Source of the DNA: Rhizobium terrae
GTDB lineage: Bacteria > Pseudomonadota > Alphaproteobacteria > Rhizobiales > Rhizobiaceae
Reading direction: 5' to 3'
Assembly: GCF_003425685.1 (NCBI RefSeq)
Contig: NZ_QJKM01000001.1
Location: 364,920 to 428,919, forward strand
DNA length: 64,000 nucleotides
The position numbers were made by a program, and so were the translations under genes. The notes beneath the pieces are model-generated. The model was not told the origin of the DNA, searched no databases, and saw nothing but the letters and a program-made list of their open reading frames with translations. Of this stretch, positions 17,686 through 25,605 are shown piece after piece. Position 1 is the first letter of the stretch, and the number at the start of each line of letters is the position of its first letter.

Positions 17686-18701
17686 GCAGCGCTCCCTTTG
17701 AACCAATCGCCGTCATAGAAGCGCCGTTCCCAGAGCAGGCTTTCCTTCGCGAGTTCCGGTCCGAAAATCTCGACGCGCGGGTGTTTTGCGCTTGGATGCC
17801 CGTTGTCCTTCGGCTTCAGCCGCTCTCCCAACGCGTGATAGAGCGGAAGCAGATCGTCATCCTGCCCCTTCTCCCCGGTTATCGGCCGATCGCCGAGCTG
17901 GAAGAGCACGCCACATTCGCTTTGCTGCAGGATGATACCGGCAGGAAGACCCCTGGTGATCGCATCGGCGCCGCCCAAGGCCGCCAGAAAGGGTTCTCCG
18001 ACGAATGTCAGCCAGTTGATGCCGGCGATCCAGTAGGTGCCGAGGTCATGTTCGCGATTTGCCGACCATGCGCGATAACGGATTTTCGAGAGGTCGAGTG
18101 CCGGAAATCTGTGGGCGATCGGCAGCAGTCTGTCGCCGCTCTGATTGCCGAAATCCTCTGAAAGCGAAAGGCCATAGCCACCCATTGCCGAGCCAAGCGG
18201 CAGCCGCAGCAGAACCGCCTTCAGCCGTTCGACGTCGAGCACTCCTGCCTTCCAGTCCTCGACGGAAACGCTTATATCCAGTTGAATGACGCCGCCGACC
18301 CAGAAATGGAATTTCGTCGGCCCGCGATCGAAGATGTTCTCGCTTGCATCGCCCGTCCCGAGATCAACGGATCCCGACTGGAACTGGAAGCCGATGAAGA
18401 ACCCGTCGTCGTTCGGAATGACCGACTTCATGTGATCGAAGGGCTGGAAGTCCTCCGGCTTGATCGTCTTGCGGCGCCGTTCGCGCGCGCCGGGCTTCTC
18501 GATCATCAAGAGACGCTCGGCTCGCTGCTCGATCGTCGGGCGGAAAATGTCGAACAGTTCCCGATAGGCATCCATGTGATCGAAAGGATGCGCCTGACGC
18601 ACGGGCGCGATGCCGCATAAGCGGAAAGCCGGCGTGGAAAAGGCCTCGATATTCCAGCTGTCGTCCAGTCCGTCGTGAAAGAGAGGATCATCCTGCCACA
18701 T
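17682..18701 (-). CDS. DUF3396 type VI immunity protein (TsiV-like)
   Basis: A protein of about 339 residues with the DUF3396 pattern: GFFIGFQFQSGSVD, RLPLGSAMGGYGLSLSEDFG, WIAGINWLTFVGEPFLAALGG and VLFQLGDRPITGEKGQDDDLLPLY. DUF3396 proteins are known immunity partners of VRR-Nuc T6SS effectors (TseV/TsiV), and the gene directly follows such an effector gene here. The start is either ATG 18701 with GGTGA just upstream, used here, or TTG 18716 overlapping the effector stop (TTGA). It is predicted to bind and block the toxin in the cytoplasm of the producer. Confidence 0.88.
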   Translation of the reverse strand: MWQDDPLFHDGLDDSWNIEAFSTPAFRLCGIAPVRQAHPFDHMDAYRELFDIFRPTIEQRAERLLMIEKPGARERRRKTIKPEDFQPFDHMKSVIPNDDGFFIGFQFQSGSVDLGTGDASENIFDRGPTKFHFWVGGVIQLDISVSVEDWKAGVLDVERLKAVLLRLPLGSAMGGYGLSLSEDFGNQSGDRLLPIAHRFPALDLSKIRYRAWSANREHDLGTYWIAGINWLTFVGEPFLAALGGADAITRGLPAGIILQQSECGVLFQLGDRPITGEKGQDDDLLPLYHALGERLKPKDNGHPSAKHPRVEIFGPELAKESLLWERRFYDGDWFKGSAA

Positions 18702-18712
18702 CAGATCACCAT

Positions 18713-19477
18713 TCAAGATACATTCGGGAGGGCATCGGCTTTCGCCTTGCCATCACACTTACAGGTATTCTGGCTGACTTCGCCATCACGCTGGACGTTC
18801 GGATTCGATTTGCCCGATTGTTCGAGCGCCTCGTTATAAAGTTCGGTTTGTCCCGGCTGCCATTGGTCGCCGTCGAACTTGAAATCATAGATATCCTTCA
18901 AAGCTCCATCGGCGCCCTCGATGGCGACGTCCGGCCTGACCCGGTAGACATCCCCCTGATAGCGGTTCAGCGCTTCGTTGACCGATTTGTAGAGGTCATA
19001 ACCGGTCGTCGCGATGTCGTAGACGTCGTAGGCCGTCGAAAGGACGTTCAGGATCGGCACGAGCTTCATCCAGCCGGTCGCTGCCTTCTGCACGGCCTTG
19101 CGGGTGATGGTCTGACCGACCTTCTTCATCAACTGGTCGCGCAGGGGCTTCAGATGCCGGTTGATGGCGCTTCGCGACATCGGCGATCTACCCCAATGCT
19201 TGGGCGCATTCTTGAACGGCACCATCCGCATCTTTTCGAGCGCCGCCACGGCTCCCTTTCCGTATTTCCCGGTGATCGCCCGTTTCAACAGGTTAGATTT
19301 GCCGGCCTTTTCCTGGGCGACTGCCGATTTCTTCTTGCCCTTGTGCTTCCCTTCGCAGAATTCCTTGCGGACCTCGCAGAAGATGACGCAGAGCGCGGCC
19401 TTGACCGGATCCGGGTTCCTTGCCTTCGGCAGCCCGGTTCCACACTCGCTGGGGCACGTGGCGCAAGCCGTCGTCAC
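18713..19477 (-). CDS. VRR-Nuc-like T6SS effector nuclease (TseV-like)
   Basis: A 254-residue protein. The N-terminus is Cys-rich (C5, C8, C12, C30, C34, C41), then a basic region, a helical segment (WMKLVPILNVLSTAYDVYDI, about 136-155), and a C-terminal nuclease-like domain: RVRPDVAIEG (179-188), IYDFKF (196-201) and QPGQTELYNEAL (207-218). The RPD...D-x-K...Q-x-x-x-Y order is the PD-(D/E)xK core of VRR-Nuc T6SS effectors, which attack structured DNA. The GTG start at 19477-19475 overlaps the adaptor stop and has GGGAGGA six bases upstream. A DUF3396 immunity gene follows at once. Assignment is by motif and context. Confidence 0.82.
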   Translation of the reverse strand: MTTACATCPSECGTGLPKARNPDPVKAALCVIFCEVRKEFCEGKHKGKKKSAVAQEKAGKSNLLKRAITGKYGKGAVAALEKMRMVPFKNAPKHWGRSPMSRSAINRHLKPLRDQLMKKVGQTITRKAVQKAATGWMKLVPILNVLSTAYDVYDIATTGYDLYKSVNEALNRYQGDVYRVRPDVAIEGADGALKDIYDFKFDGDQWQPGQTELYNEALEQSGKSNPNVQRDGEVSQNTCKCDGKAKADALPNVS

Positions 19478-20445
19478 TGCATTCCTCCCTTCGCGATCAC
19501 TGTCGTTTCCCGCTGGGCCCACTGGATTTTCACGGCGGGCGTCAACTGTTCGTCTTCGAGATGCTCAAGCACCGCCCGAAAGCGCGGGCTTCGCTCGAAA
19601 GACCGGCCATGGAGGAGATCAAGTTCGATAAAGCTCCAGATGTGATCCTTCGCCCCCAATCCATAGGTCGACGCCCGGTCGAAGGCTTCGCCGACCCTGA
19701 CGCTCTTGTCGGGGTCGCGGTCGGCAAGTTCGCCGATCGCTTGCTTGCGCATCATCGCCGTGCGCGCCGCGTCGATCAGCGACATGTTCCAGTCTTCGAG
19801 CTGCAACATGCCGGCTGGGACCGGCGGCGGATTTCGGGGCCGATTGATAACAATGGCCTTTGCGCCATCAGTCCAATCGGCATCGGGCGCAAAAAGAACC
19901 GCGTTTGCCGGCCCCAGGACCCGTGTGATCTGCACCGTATTCAGTGCCGGAAGAACCTGCGCCATGACATTTGCGTCGGCGTGGCGAAACAGCACCGCAC
20001 CATGAGTTTCCGTTGCCGGCACACTGGTCGCGAACGGATTTTCCGGAATGGCGTGCCTGGGAATGCGCACCATGTTGATGGCGCGCAGATGGCGATAAAG
20101 TGCCTCTCCACCTGCTTCACATTCCCAGAACACGGCCGCCGGGCGCGCGCCGACGAACATCAGCAGGCGTTGCAGGATCTGGGGATCCGGCGGCCCGTCG
20201 ACTGCGACAGTGCCCGGGGGCCCGTTGCCAGCTCGGCGATCGAGCCACACGAGCTGCGGCGCGGTCGCCACGCGATCACGGTTTCCGTCGCCTCGATCCA
20301 GATAAAGGGCCTTATGAAAGAAACCGATGCCCAGCAGGTCCCGGGGCAGATCATCGAACTGCGCGCCGTCGACCACGGCAAGCACCGGGTTGCCGGATTC
20401 CAGCAGGCTCTGTTTGAGATGACCAGGGGCTGCCACCGTGGTCAC
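19474..20445 (-). CDS. DUF4123 domain T6SS adaptor/chaperone (module A)
   Basis: A 323-residue DUF4123 protein that starts with GTG overlapping the vgrG stop (GTGA) and whose own stop overlaps the effector start, a coupled vgrG-adaptor-effector chain. The N-terminal half (LAVVDGAQFDDLP, ALYLDRGDGNRDRVATAPQL, LFRHADANVMAQVLPALN) is shared with the module B copy; the C-terminal part (from about residue 225) is different. In this family the N-terminal half holds the DUF4123 fold and the C-terminus contacts cargo, so the divergence fits loading of the VRR-Nuc-like effector. Confidence 0.87.
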   Translation of the reverse strand: MTTVAAPGHLKQSLLESGNPVLAVVDGAQFDDLPRDLLGIGFFHKALYLDRGDGNRDRVATAPQLVWLDRRAGNGPPGTVAVDGPPDPQILQRLLMFVGARPAAVFWECEAGGEALYRHLRAINMVRIPRHAIPENPFATSVPATETHGAVLFRHADANVMAQVLPALNTVQITRVLGPANAVLFAPDADWTDGAKAIVINRPRNPPPVPAGMLQLEDWNMSLIDAARTAMMRKQAIGELADRDPDKSVRVGEAFDRASTYGLGAKDHIWSFIELDLLHGRSFERSPRFRAVLEHLEDEQLTPAVKIQWAQRETTVIAKGGMQ

Positions 20446-22889
20446 CCCTTGACGAATGGTGTGGAGGATTTCGCCATCTGCCTCAGGCAGGATGCGCCTT
20501 CGCCGGGGCCGCCGCGTTTGAAGTTGATCTGATTGCCTTCGATATCGACCTTCAGACCTCTGATCCGGATGCCGGTCTTGTTGATCTCGATATAGCCACC
20601 GGGCGCGGATAGGAGAATTGAATCGTCGCCATAAATCTCCCAGACCTTCGCTTCGCCGTGATATTTCTCACCGGAGACGAGATTGTAGAGCTTGCCGACA
20701 TTGACGGTGATCTTCTCCCCGACGGTCGTCCCTTGCGCGACGCCGACGCTGATATGCTGCTCCTCGCCGATCGTGACATTCTGTTGCTTGCCGACGTTGA
20801 TCATCTCCGTCTGGCCGATATTGGTCACCTTGCTCATGCCGATCTGCTCGGCCTTGGCCACGCCGACGCTGGTGGACTGAAACGAGCCGACGATCGTGTT
20901 CATGATGCCCGGCAGCGGGAACAGGCCGGAGGCATCCGTTCCAACGCCGGTACCGGAGCCGGCGAGAGCCGTGCCTGCATCAGCACGTGGATTGGGACCG
21001 GCGACGACACCTTCGCGGCTGCCGAGACCGCTGCCGCTCAGGAAACCGAGCGCCGAGGAGGCAACCGTACCGGCGAACGCAGCAAGGCCCGGACCGCCCC
21101 CTCCGGCGATCTGGCCTGCCGCGGAGAGCAGGCCTGCCGTCTGCCCCGAAAGTCCCTGCACTGCTGCCATAAGCGCCATGGCCATCGGCCCGGTGCCGCC
21201 GACAACCGTGTTCATCGAGCCGCCAATCTCGTGCTTCTGGTTGCCGCCGACCTCGACGGCACGATTGGCGCCGATCGACGCCACCTCATGCCGGTCGATC
21301 CGCTTCGTCCTGTCGTTCAACACGCGGGTCGTCTGATCCTTCTGCGCATGGAAGAACATGTTCTCCCGGCCGGCATCGTCCTCGAACGACATCTCGTTGA
21401 AGCCGGTCCCCTTATGGGTGTTCGAGCGCATGACCATGCGCGTCTTGTTGGCCGGCAGGTCATAAGGCACGGAATTTGCCGGGTTTGGCACGACGCCGGT
21501 GACGAGCGGCCGGTCGGGATCGCCATCGACGAAGGCGACCATGACTTCCATGCCGATGCGCGGGATGACCTGGCCGCCCCAGGTGGAGCCAGCCCAGTTC
21601 TGCGCGACACGCACCCAGCAAGTGTCCGATCCGTCCTTCTTTGCCTTGCGATCCCACGGGAACCACAGCTTGATGCGGCCGTACTGGTCCGGATGAATCT
21701 CCTCTCCCGCCGGACCGGCGACGATCGCAACCTGCGTGCCCTCGATCCTCGGCCGCTTCGTCCCGCGATGCGGGGTCAACGGTACGCGGGCCGGCACCGC
21801 TTCGAACTCGTTGCGGAATTCCGGCTCGTTGGAGTTGGTCTCATAGGAACGGTCGACGACCGTGTGGGTCGCCTTGACGATCACGTGCTCCTCGTAGACA
21901 TGGTCCGGATGGGCCACTTCATAAGGCGTGAAACGGCGGCCCGCTTCCAGGATGCGGGACGTCGAAGCGCCGAAGACCCGGTCATGATCGGCTTCGCTCG
22001 CCTGCATGCGGAGCTTCTCGGCACGCTCCGCCTCGGCGACCGAGGAGATGCGTGCTGGATATTCGTAGAGCTCGCGCTTGGCCGTCTCGGGCAGTTGCAC
22101 CAGCGAGGGCGTCGTCGTGCCCGGCACCATGCGAGGCGTCTCGAAATTCCAGTCGGCGCCGGCCCGCTGGCCTGGCACATAGGAATACCGCCGGCTCCAT
22201 TCGTTGATATGATTGCGATCGGAAGAACCTTGCGCCAGACGCACGCGACCTTCCCCTTGCGCTGCGGGAGACGCGCCGAGCCAGGAACTGGCGCTGTCGG
22301 CCACGTATAGCTTGTGCTTTCCATCCTCGTGGGAGAACCAGTAGAAAAGCCCATCCTCCTCGAACCGGCGGGTGAGATAGGCAAGATCCGTTTCGTTCCA
22401 TTGCACGGAATAGTGTTGTGACGGCGGAGGCGTGACGATGCCGGATACGTCGGGAGCGGGAATGCCATGTTCTGAGAAAAGGGTCTCGACAATATCGATC
22501 GACGTCTTGTCCATCCATATGCGGCAGTCCGTCCGACGCGACAGGAGCCACATCTGAGGACGCAGCACCATCGAATAGGACCGAAGGCCGCGGGTGATCG
22601 GAGGTCCTTCGTTGAGCTCCGTCACCAGACCGTTGAACGGACGGCGCACGCCCTCTCCTTCTCCCTGAAAGACCTCGACGGAAACATCCACCAGCCGGCC
22701 GATGAGTTCTTCCGGCTTGACGATCGGCTTCTTGGCTCGCGCCGACAGCTTGATCTCGAAAAGCGAGGAAACACCTTCCTCGATCGTCACGCGCTCCGGC
22801 AGCAGCTGGTCCTCGCCGAGTGGCGAAACGATCTTCAAAATGCGGCTCGCCTGGATAAAATCGGCGGCGAAGGATTGCAAATCGTCCAT
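20442..22889 (-). CDS. vgrG: VgrG (TssI) type VI secretion spike protein
   Basis: An 815-residue VgrG. The gp27-like base covers about 1-380 (SQHYSVQWNETDLAYLTRRFEEDGLFYW in separate blocks at 157-184), the gp5 OB-fold 385-475 (HPDQYGRIKLWFPWD, WVRVAQNWAG, IPRIGMEVMVAF), and a beta-helical needle follows. The needle is interrupted at about 565-665 by a Gly/Ala-rich insertion (GLLSAAGQIAGGGGPGLAAF and onward) before the V-x-I-G repeats resume (ITVNVGKLYNLVSG). A short tail (740-815) ends in a Cys-containing basic segment, not an enzyme domain. It heads the cargo part of the hcp operon and overlaps the adaptor gene. Confidence 0.95.
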   Translation of the reverse strand: MDDLQSFAADFIQASRILKIVSPLGEDQLLPERVTIEEGVSSLFEIKLSARAKKPIVKPEELIGRLVDVSVEVFQGEGEGVRRPFNGLVTELNEGPPITRGLRSYSMVLRPQMWLLSRRTDCRIWMDKTSIDIVETLFSEHGIPAPDVSGIVTPPPSQHYSVQWNETDLAYLTRRFEEDGLFYWFSHEDGKHKLYVADSASSWLGASPAAQGEGRVRLAQGSSDRNHINEWSRRYSYVPGQRAGADWNFETPRMVPGTTTPSLVQLPETAKRELYEYPARISSVAEAERAEKLRMQASEADHDRVFGASTSRILEAGRRFTPYEVAHPDHVYEEHVIVKATHTVVDRSYETNSNEPEFRNEFEAVPARVPLTPHRGTKRPRIEGTQVAIVAGPAGEEIHPDQYGRIKLWFPWDRKAKKDGSDTCWVRVAQNWAGSTWGGQVIPRIGMEVMVAFVDGDPDRPLVTGVVPNPANSVPYDLPANKTRMVMRSNTHKGTGFNEMSFEDDAGRENMFFHAQKDQTTRVLNDRTKRIDRHEVASIGANRAVEVGGNQKHEIGGSMNTVVGGTGPMAMALMAAVQGLSGQTAGLLSAAGQIAGGGGPGLAAFAGTVASSALGFLSGSGLGSREGVVAGPNPRADAGTALAGSGTGVGTDASGLFPLPGIMNTIVGSFQSTSVGVAKAEQIGMSKVTNIGQTEMINVGKQQNVTIGEEQHISVGVAQGTTVGEKITVNVGKLYNLVSGEKYHGEAKVWEIYGDDSILLSAPGGYIEINKTGIRIRGLKVDIEGNQINFKRGGPGEGASCLRQMAKSSTPFVKG

Positions 22890-22919
22890 ACGTCAAAGTC
22901 CCGTCTTGGAAGCGCTCAA

Positions 22920-23849
22920 CTATTGCTGCTGCGGTCGGGGATGAGTTTTGAGGTAATCCGCCAATGCCGAGAAATACTCTCCAAGCATCTTGGTATTGGC
23001 CTGGTCGGATACCTGCCTGTAACTTTCGATAAGTGCCTGCCGTTTTGCTTTACCTTCTGCACTTTGGTAAAAGTCGGTGAGAGCTGAAAGATCTTCCGTG
23101 GACAGCGTGGCGAGAATGAAGGTCAGTCGCGCCCGTTCTTCCATCCGCGCGACATCCTTGGGCACCGGCTTTTCGTTTTCGGTTCTGCCCCGCAGGGATG
23201 CGACCACATTCCGCATCTCGGCCTTCAGTTTCTCTTGAGATGCAGATGTCAGTTCGGCGCTGTCGGCATCGGAAACCACCTCCAGCGAGACGTACATGAT
23301 CTGGGCCGTCAGAGCTGTCTCGGCAGCCAGTTCCGGTGCTGCCATCAGGTCCGCCAGCCGGGCGATACGTGGACCGTCATCGGCGCTAGCGACTCGAGCC
23401 TCTATCTCTTTCGCTGCAGCCTGGTCCTGGCGTTCATACATCTTGGCGATCTTCTCGCGCCCGTCTTCAAAAGCCGCAGCGACCTTGACCAAGGCCGCCG
23501 GATCGATGGTCCCGTCATCGATATCCGCCAGCCTATCCGAGATCTCGGCACGCATGTCCTTGGGGTCGAACGAAGCGCTGACAGCCAGTTCGAGCAGGGG
23601 GGCCGCCTTTGAAGCCTCGGTATTTCCCCGATCGGCTGCGGCCTTCGCCACATTTTCGGCCACCAGCGGCATGGACGAAAGACGTGGACCGACCTGCTCT
23701 ATCTGAAGAAGAGCGTCATCGACCTCGGCGGAAGCCAATGCAAGGGCGGGCGCCGATGCCGTCATGGCAAGGGCCAGGCCCATACTGCGCAGGCGGCACA
23801 AGGCGATGTCAGCCCGAACCGATGACGAAGAAAAACCGATCAACTTCAT
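22920..23849 (-). CDS. Periplasmic protein, DUF2059-like C-terminus, linked to hcp
   Basis: A 309-residue protein with a signal peptide that has an unusually long first part (about 22 residues) before the hydrophobic core MGLALAMTASAPALALASA. The body is helical and charged. Near the end, LSTEDLSALTDFYQSAEGKA recalls the DUF2059 pattern of small envelope proteins. Start ATG 23849-23847 has GAGGGG six bases upstream, 10 bases after the previous gene. Placed between an orphan membrane protein and vgrG, it may be the periplasmic immunity partner of that protein. This is inference; a structural role at the T6SS base is the alternative. Confidence 0.68.
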   Translation of the reverse strand: MKLIGFSSSSVRADIALCRLRSMGLALAMTASAPALALASAEVDDALLQIEQVGPRLSSMPLVAENVAKAAADRGNTEASKAAPLLELAVSASFDPKDMRAEISDRLADIDDGTIDPAALVKVAAAFEDGREKIAKMYERQDQAAAKEIEARVASADDGPRIARLADLMAAPELAAETALTAQIMYVSLEVVSDADSAELTSASQEKLKAEMRNVVASLRGRTENEKPVPKDVARMEERARLTFILATLSTEDLSALTDFYQSAEGKAKRQALIESYRQVSDQANTKMLGEYFSALADYLKTHPRPQQQ

Positions 23850-23859
23850 CCAAAGCCCC

Positions 23860-24948
23860 TCAGATCATCCGGACATCGGTAAGCTGCCTGGGACGAGCAT
23901 CATTCGTAAGACGGTTGATGACCTGTTCCGCCTTCACCATCTGCACGTGGCTGGTCGGGTCGATCAGGATTTTCTCGGCAAAGTTCTGCGCCGGATAGAA
24001 CCGCCCGTTACCGGTCTGCATGCTGAGCGTGTTGATGCGATCACGGATGCCGGACCCGATATTGTCGTATTCGATGCGCTGGCCGGGATCATAGGGCACG
24101 AAAGGACGCCCCACGAACTTGGGAGCAATCTCTTTCGGATAGTCGCCGGCGCGAGGCATCTGCGGAATCGCCTTCCTGCCGTATTCCACGTCCCGGCCCA
24201 TGCCCCCTACAGTTCCTCCGGTTGCCGGCGCGTAGGTCACCAGCTTGTCGGAGTCGAGCACGGCTGTCATGTAGAAGAGAAGTTCCATCTTCTGCGACAG
24301 CTTCTGCTCATCGACACGCCGGCCCGCGGGTGGATTGCAGAACGGGATGCCGCGGGCAAGATCGGCAAGCTTCGATTTGTTCGCTTCGTTGATCGATTGG
24401 TCGTCCCGCACGCCCTGGATGAAGTTATGCACGCAGATATGGTTGGCATTTATGAAGTCGTCGAGACGAGTCATATAGTTGAGGGCGGTCGGAGATGCTG
24501 CAATCGGCGCACTGCCCGTGAGACTCTTCGCCGCGCTCGTCACCTGCTTGTTGGCAAGTTTCTTGGCTTCGTCCAGAATGCCGCCGAGCGCAAACATCAA
24601 GACCTTGTTGTTGGCGGCGACATGCATCAATTCGAAGGTGCGGTTGAGGTTATTGTTGCAGACCATGCTCAGCATCGCGCGTCCCGCCAGCACGCGCACG
24701 GAGGTCGTCGCGAACGCCGCCATCATCACGCTGCCCGTCAATATGGATGCGGCGAATACGAAAAGTTCCGCCGCCAGTCGGTTGCGCTCGGCTTGCGCCT
24801 TGGTTTCGCGATTGAAATTCTCGACAGCAAGATCGTAGGCGCGTACATAAGGATTGGCGACGTTCAATTGCCATTGGGACTTGTACTTGGGAAGTTCCAG
24901 AAGAATATCGTTCAGGCGTTCGGTTGCTGACGGCACGATCATCTCCAT
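23860..24948 (-). CDS. Uncharacterised membrane-spanning protein downstream of hcp, candidate effector
   Basis: A protein of about 362 residues without a known domain. An N-terminal helical part leads to one hydrophobic segment (LFVFAASILTGSVMMAAFA, about residues 80-98). A larger C-terminal part is rich in Asn, Asp and Arg with blocks HICVHNFIQGVRDDQSINEAN, GRDVEYGRKAIPQMPRAGDY and YDNIGSGIRDRINTL. No signal peptide is present. It is the first gene after hcp and is followed by a signal-peptide protein, an arrangement suited to an Hcp-delivered effector acting in the periplasm plus its immunity protein. The start is uncertain: ATG 24948 is chosen, but ATG 24942 and an upstream ATG near 25002 are also in frame. 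Confidence 0.62.
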   Translation of the reverse strand: MEMIVPSATERLNDILLELPKYKSQWQLNVANPYVRAYDLAVENFNRETKAQAERNRLAAELFVFAASILTGSVMMAAFATTSVRVLAGRAMLSMVCNNNLNRTFELMHVAANNKVLMFALGGILDEAKKLANKQVTSAAKSLTGSAPIAASPTALNYMTRLDDFINANHICVHNFIQGVRDDQSINEANKSKLADLARGIPFCNPPAGRRVDEQKLSQKMELLFYMTAVLDSDKLVTYAPATGGTVGGMGRDVEYGRKAIPQMPRAGDYPKEIAPKFVGRPFVPYDPGQRIEYDNIGSGIRDRINTLSMQTGNGRFYPAQNFAEKILIDPTSHVQMVKAEQVINRLTNDARPRQLTDVRMI

Positions 24949-25046
24949 TGTCCAAAGCCGAAAGAGTTCTCTCAACTCGTTTGCGAAAACCGCGTTTCTC
25001 ATCTGCAGGCGCAAGCAGAAACGGTGACCCGATGCACGAGAACGGC

Positions 25047-25066
25047 GCCGGCCGAAAAAGGCCGGC
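25047..25066 (-). terminator. Strong hairpin just after hcp, probable partial terminator or mRNA stabiliser
   Basis: Twenty bases after the hcp stop, GCCGGCC (25047-25053) pairs perfectly with GGCCGGC (25060-25066) around a 6-base loop. There is no run of T after it on the transcript, so it is more likely to protect the hcp message or reduce read-through than to end transcription. It would help keep Hcp in excess over the cargo genes downstream. Confidence 0.5.
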
Positions 25067-25086
25067 ACCGCAGATATTGAGAAGCC

Positions 25087-25563
25087 TCAAGCGGCCTTGG
25101 CCGTGGAAAGGTCGTAAGACGCGATCATCGGCGACTGCGGCGCATGATTCTCGTCATACGGCGTGTACTTCACTTCCATCTTGGTGAAGTTCAGCTTGAT
25201 CGTTTCGATCGGGCGATCCCCATTGGAATCGATCGAGTAGCTGGCGATCAGGGTGTTGGTGAGCGCATATTCGATAAACGTGTCGCCCGGGTTACCGGTC
25301 GTCACGAGATGGATAACAGTGCGCTTGCCGGTGCGGCCGGAGCACGCTTCCTGGAAAAGTTTGGTCGACGAAGAGTCGCTGACCTTTGTCAGGATGACTT
25401 CCGAGATGGTCGGCTCGGAAGCTTCACGGTTTGCCGCGGAACCGGCAGACGTGTTCATGTTGCGGGAGACGTTCCAATGGATGGCTTCGATATCCATCCA
25501 CTTCCGATGCTGCTCATGGGTTGCGTCACCCTGAATACCGTCGATCTGCAGATAAATCGGCAT
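25087..25563 (-). CDS. hcp: Hcp (TssD), T6SS inner tube protein
   Basis: A 158-residue Hcp with the family N-terminus MPIYLQIDGIQGDAT, central blocks SEPTISEVILTKVSDSSSTKLF and RTVIHLVTTG, and the C-terminal strand set ETIKLNFTKMEVKYTPYD. Hexamers stack into the tube pushed out by sheath contraction. GGAGAG precedes the ATG. It follows clpV by 42 bases and is followed by a 7-bp hairpin. Length and text match the Agrobacterium/Rhizobium Hcp type with no C-terminal toxin extension. Confidence 0.96.
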   Translation of the reverse strand: MPIYLQIDGIQGDATHEQHRKWMDIEAIHWNVSRNMNTSAGSAANREASEPTISEVILTKVSDSSSTKLFQEACSGRTGKRTVIHLVTTGNPGDTFIEYALTNTLIASYSIDSNGDRPIETIKLNFTKMEVKYTPYDENHAPQSPMIASYDLSTAKAA

Positions 25564-25605
25564 GCTATCAGCTCTCCTGTTGTCGGATTGAGTGCCTAGT
25601 TGCGT

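Noticed and set aside
20658..22310. Plus-strand open frame of 550 codons opposite vgrG
   Set aside because: Low-complexity Arg/Asp/His-rich translation with no family; shadow of vgrG.
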